From positions 241,280 to 252,031 of the forward strand of contig NW_003131354.1 in NCBI RefSeq assembly GCF_000003605.2: a stretch of 10,752 bases of DNA, written 5' to 3'. Shown piece after piece: positions 8,252 through 10,752 of the stretch (position 1 is the first letter of the stretch; each line of letters begins with the position of its first letter). The position numbers and the translations under genes are program-made. This DNA comes from Saccoglossus kowalevskii. Its lineage: Eukaryota; Hemichordata; Enteropneusta; Harrimaniidae. A model generated the notes under the pieces. The model saw only the letters and a program-made list of their open reading frames with translations. It made no database searches and had not been told where the DNA came from.

Positions 8252-8457
8252 ATACTATAAAATACTTTATTTTTGCTTGGAATTAATTTTCGCTAAAAAA
8301 AATGATTCAGTGAAAATAAAATCCAGCGAATTTACCTTTTTCCCTATATTTTACATTCAACTAGTCAAAAATCAGTGAAAATAAATTCCATACAAAACAC
8401 CCAAAACATATTTTCAGCAAAAATAAATTCCAGCTAAAATAAAGTATTTTACAGTAT
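8252..8457. mobile_element. MITE-like element with about 45-bp terminal inverted repeats
   Basis: The left end ATACTATAAAATACTTTATT and the right end (reverse complement ATACTGTAAAATACTTTATT) are inverted copies. The match continues inward through GCTGGAATT-like sequence for about 45 bp. The interior carries repeated CAGTGAAAATAAA phrases. The total is about 206 bp without coding capacity. A related partial copy is at 10572-10730. Confidence 0.8.
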
Positions 8458-8952
8458 TGTAATTGTTTTACTGATACAGTATACAAACAATGAGCATTAC
8501 ATTTGGAGAGGTGCTTCTAACAGAGCAAAAATAGTGTGAGAACACACCAAGGCTGCCATATAGTTTCACTATTATAATTTATAAAAACAAGGGTAGCTTT
8601 ATGTCATTGTGTGCATAAAATCTGCGTCTCACGCATTTGTTTTGCATTTTTGCGTACCAGTAAAGTGCGGCACACGAGACAGAATGGGGAAATGTTTGTT
8701 TTCTGTTTTAGATTCAAATCAACCTTTAATGCATGTAGTATTCAAAAGCATTTATTTATTAAATATCAAACATTGAACTTGTATTTTGCTGTGGTATTAA
8801 ATAATCTTAATACAATTTGCCATTCCACAAAAAGCTGTATCATAACTCATTCCAAAACGTATCAGCACAGTTGAAGTTCCCCCCTATGATGTCATCAACA
8901 CAGCCAAGAATAGTGATTTTCACATTCAAACAATAATATAAAAAATTTTTTG

Positions 8953-9013
8953 CCCGAAATACACAAATGTTTTCACAGCATAAAATGTTTTATTTTTTTT
9001 ATGCCATTTCGGG
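8953..9013. repeat. Nested hairpin
   Basis: CCCGAAAT (8953-8960) pairs with ATTTCGGG (9006-9013), and inside it GCATAAAA (8978-8985) pairs with TTTTATGC ending at 9004. The left side has a bulge of about 17 bases. It may be an element remnant or a transcribed stem-loop. Confidence 0.5.
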
Positions 9014-9060
9014 ATATATATTTATTACTACAAGAAGGAAATATGAAAAGGAATATGAAA

Positions 9061-9188
9061 AGGTTATTCTGAGAACAGCGCAAAGTGTGCAACTTGGGTA
9101 AGTATTGGGTTGCATTGACCTCTGCTACATGTTAGCCAATATAAGTCCTGTACTTTGTGCATACTTTGTGGTACTCCAGTGGTAACCT
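9061..9188. mobile_element. MITE-like foldback element, copy 2 (diverged)
   Basis: Inverted arms of about 32 bp (9061-9092, AGGTTATTCTGAG..., and 9157-9188, GTGCATACTTTG...GGTAACCT) match each other imperfectly. They also match the arms of the element at 4144-4273, including AGGTTA and CAAAGT-TGCA. The length, 128 bp against 130 bp, supports one family. The arm divergence suggests an older insertion than copy 1. Confidence 0.65.
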
Positions 9189-9249
9189 CATAATCTTAAA
9201 CATAGTTGAACACTGGTGACCTTGCCCTTTGTTTTAGCTTGGTACTTAC

Positions 9250-9403
9250 TTTAAACTGACTATTAATCTGGGTTTGACAAGCAGCAGCGTAGGTAGAACA
9301 TCCGGCTACCGGGTTTATTGATCGACAAACATTAATGTAGTACTTCTGTATGGTATAAGGGTCAATCACCGACCAGTTTTCATCTTCCTCAGCCTTGGAT
9401 AAA
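9250..9403 (-). CDS. IGF2R: Exon B: middle of CIMR domain 6
   Basis: Minus-strand exon, 154 bp, entering in phase 2 and leaving in phase 0. The acceptor reads TTTCTGATAG and the donor GTAAGT. The split codon AG|T completes YDLSS-L with exon A. Its 51 full codons contain an acidic stretch (AEEDENW), then YYINVCR (Cys 26), Cys 35 and AAACQ (Cys 42, Gln 43). INVCR followed by a Cys pair and Gln is the centre of a CIMR domain. The Gln directly after the last Cys is at the position of the first mannose-6-phosphate contact residue in binding-competent domains. The splice join to exon C is in frame and leaves no gap in the domain. Confidence 0.92.
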
Positions 9404-10093
9404 CTATCAGAAATCAACGATAATATGAACACATTGACATCCATCAGTGTACTGAATTATGCAATATTACAAAATGACTTGAACAATTTTCTGATGAATA
9501 TCTATGTCTTATCAATTCTGAGGAGAAATGGTTATTCTAAAATTAACAAAAATGAGAACATGTGACAACAAGTTTTAATTTCTATCTGTTACCGTACTAA
9601 TTTTCTCATTAACCCTGCCAGATATATTGCCACCCAAAAGTCAGTGCAAATAATTTCAAATTTTGTAAAATTTTATTTTCATTGTGGTCCATACGAACAG
9701 TTTCAGATATTGCTTTTAGTTTTTGACTGAAAGGTTTGTAAATTCTTATCAACTTCATGTGGGGTGGAGCAGAAAGCAAAATCTTCAGTCTTGAAAGACT
9801 TGCATTAAAAAAAACACAAAAATGGCCACCTGACAACCAGTTGTATTATTGCTGTGTATAACAATTTTATTTCAAATAAATTTTCAGTCTTGAATGACTT
9901 GCATTTAAAAAAAACCCAGAAAAATAGCCACCTAAAAACCATTTCTAAATTGGTCAATGTATGTGATAACAAACAGAAGAGCATGGATGATTCGAAACAA
10001 ATACAGATGCATGCATGCATGGTTGGACAGCATGAACATATTTTTAATTTTGTCATTTCAGTCCAACAGAAACTTGAATTGTAAGCGACTTAC
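9404..10093 (-). other. Intron between exons A and B (690 bp)
   Basis: GT-AG intron. It contains an imperfect direct duplication at 99-bp spacing (9783-9947) and a short ATGCATGCATGCAT palindrome near 10008-10020. Open frames at 9609-9836 and 9805-10056 (minus) and 9854-10084 (plus) have no recognisable content. Confidence 0.8.
9783..9947. repeat. Imperfect direct duplication, offset about 99 bp
   Basis: TTCAGTCTTGAAAGACTTGC with a poly-A run and GGCCACCTGACAACCA (from 9783) recurs from 9882 as TTCAGTCTTGAATGACTTGC with a poly-A run and AGCCACCTAAAAACCA. Each matching block is about 65 bp. The bases between the blocks are unlike each other. Confidence 0.75.
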
Positions 10094-10266
10094 CTGGACA
10101 GATCATACTGTTTATGCGTATCAGGGTCTGTGACTGTACATTCAATGGGTATCTGAGGGCAGGCATATTTGGTATACCATCTGAACGAATATGTATAGTT
10201 ACCCTCACCGATGAACTCAGGTGTCCCGTTCCCAGCATCAGGTTTGCATAAAAATGCAATTTGTGT
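10094..10266 (-). CDS. IGF2R: Exon A: end of CIMR domain 5 and start of domain 6
   Basis: Minus-strand exon, 173 bp, entering in phase 0 and leaving in phase 2. The acceptor reads CTCTTTTAG and the donor GTAAGT. It encodes 57 residues plus a split Ser. It opens with TQIAFLC (Cys 7), the final strand motif of one domain, then a linker with Glu 21, then NYTYSFRW (Tyr 26, Trp 30) and YAC (Cys 36), the usual domain-ending signature. The next domain starts with Cys 43 and ends at QYDLS (residues 53 to 57). The usual Cys two residues before the signature Tyr is a Tyr here (residue 24). The Glu-to-Tyr spacing of 5 equals that recalled for M6P-binding domain 5 of the mammalian receptor. Candidate N-glycosylation sequons are NGT (13) and NYT (23). 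The longest ATG-started open frame over this segment is a shadow in another frame. Confidence 0.9.
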
Positions 10267-10752
10267 CTAAAAGAGATGAAAACAAATCACTGTACAACGG
10301 AATGGCAGGAACGGAGATGAAAAACATTGGTGTTCACTTATAGGAAGCGCTGAAAAACATGATCTTGAAAATTGCTGACTTCTCATCCAAATGCCTACTA
10401 GGCAACATTGTAATTACGACATTGCTTTGAAGTTTTAAATATTTAAAATGGTTTTGCCTGTAAACTCTCGTGAAGATGGTTGTTAGAAGTAGTAGTATGT
10501 TCATAGAAATATTCAGAAAGGATGGAATAGCATGTTTTAGAGCAGTTTTCGTAATCTTTCTCTAAAGGAATAATATAGTGAAAATAAAAATCCAGTGAGT
10601 ATATATTTTTCCAAATATTTTAAACTCATCAAAAATCAGTGAAAATAAAATACATACAAAACATTCAAAAAAAGTTTCTCAGTAAAAATTAATTCCAGCT
10701 TTTATAAAGTATGTTTTTGGTAAATTGAATTATTCTCATACTATTTGATACC
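10267..10752 (-). other. Intron upstream of exon A
   Basis: Minus-strand sequence upstream of the exon A acceptor. The preceding exon should end in phase 0 just after the domain-5 Arg, but I find no candidate here, so it lies beyond 10752. The right end holds a partial copy of the inverted-repeat element seen at 8252-8457. Confidence 0.7.
10572..10730. mobile_element. Partial copy of the 8252-8457 element family
   Basis: The phrases AGTGAAAATAAAAATCCAG, TCAAAAATCAGTGAAAATAA and ATTCCAGCTTTTATAAAGTA follow in the same order and spacing as in 8310-8450. The left terminal inverted repeat is missing or too diverged to see, and the right end differs after TAAAGTAT. Confidence 0.7.

Larger units (their letters stand above)
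7841..9249 (-). other. Intron between exons B and C (1409 bp)
   Basis: GT-AG intron with a simple AT-rich stretch (8124-8162), a ~206-bp inverted-repeat element (8252-8457), a small hairpin (8953-9013) and a ~128-bp foldback (9061-9188) that ends only about 60 bases from the donor of exon B. Open frames on the plus strand (7946-8128, 8611-8874) show no family features. Confidence 0.82.

Noticed and set aside
10053-10259. 68-codon minus-strand ATG-started frame
   Set aside because: It is a shadow of exon A, whose true frame carries the CIMR signature.

Overview
The window is eukaryotic nuclear DNA, AT-rich with short exons separated by GT-AG introns. It holds an internal stretch of one minus-strand gene: an invertebrate orthologue of the cation-independent mannose-6-phosphate receptor (CI-MPR, IGF2R). 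I recover ten consecutive exons (558..10266), 1801 coding bases that encode 600 complete codons in one open frame. All nine internal junctions have GT-AG sites and matching phases. Neither the start nor the end of the gene is in the window: no signal peptide, transmembrane segment, start codon or stop codon is present.

The exons encode repeated CIMR/MRH lectin-type domains. From recalled similarity to the vertebrate receptor, they correspond to the end of domain 5 (exon A), domain 6 (exons A-D), domain 7 (D-F), domain 8 (F-H) and most of domain 9 (H-J). Recurring signatures are C-x-Y-x-F-x-W-x-T-x-x-A-C at the domain ends, YDLSSL or FDLSPL near the starts, INVC in the middle, and R-x-T-x-I-x-F-x-C near the ends. 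The protein would act in the trans-Golgi network, endosomes and cell surface, sorting mannose-6-phosphate-tagged lysosomal enzymes. The most interesting protein observation is that domain 8 carries a complete Gln-Arg-Glu-Tyr mannose-6-phosphate-binding quartet, which I recall as absent from domain 8 of the human receptor.

Layout on the plus strand, left to right (3' to 5' for the gene): 1-557, no recognised exon; exon J 558-689; exon I 1262-1478; a (TGAT)n microsatellite abutting a splice donor; exon H 1679-1759; exon G 2520-2707; exon F 3405-3713; a 1.6-kb intron packed with small mobile-element-like repeats; exon E 5285-5453; an intron with a degenerate minisatellite; exon D 6026-6235; an intron with a 157-bp repeat array; exon C 7673-7840; an intron with two terminal-inverted-repeat elements; exon B 9250-9403; exon A 10094-10266; then upstream intron to 10752.

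The non-coding part is rich in non-autonomous repeats. Three families occur twice each: a ~130-bp foldback element (4144-4273 and 9061-9188), a 157-bp-unit element with fixed ends (4769-5078 and 6998-7455), and a ~206-bp inverted-repeat element (8252-8457 complete, 10572-10730 partial). Together with the protein's close domain-by-domain match to vertebrates, this suggests a marine invertebrate such as a mollusc, annelid, brachiopod or invertebrate deuterostome, but I cannot name the species. I see no RNA genes, CRISPR array, virus or second protein-coding gene.
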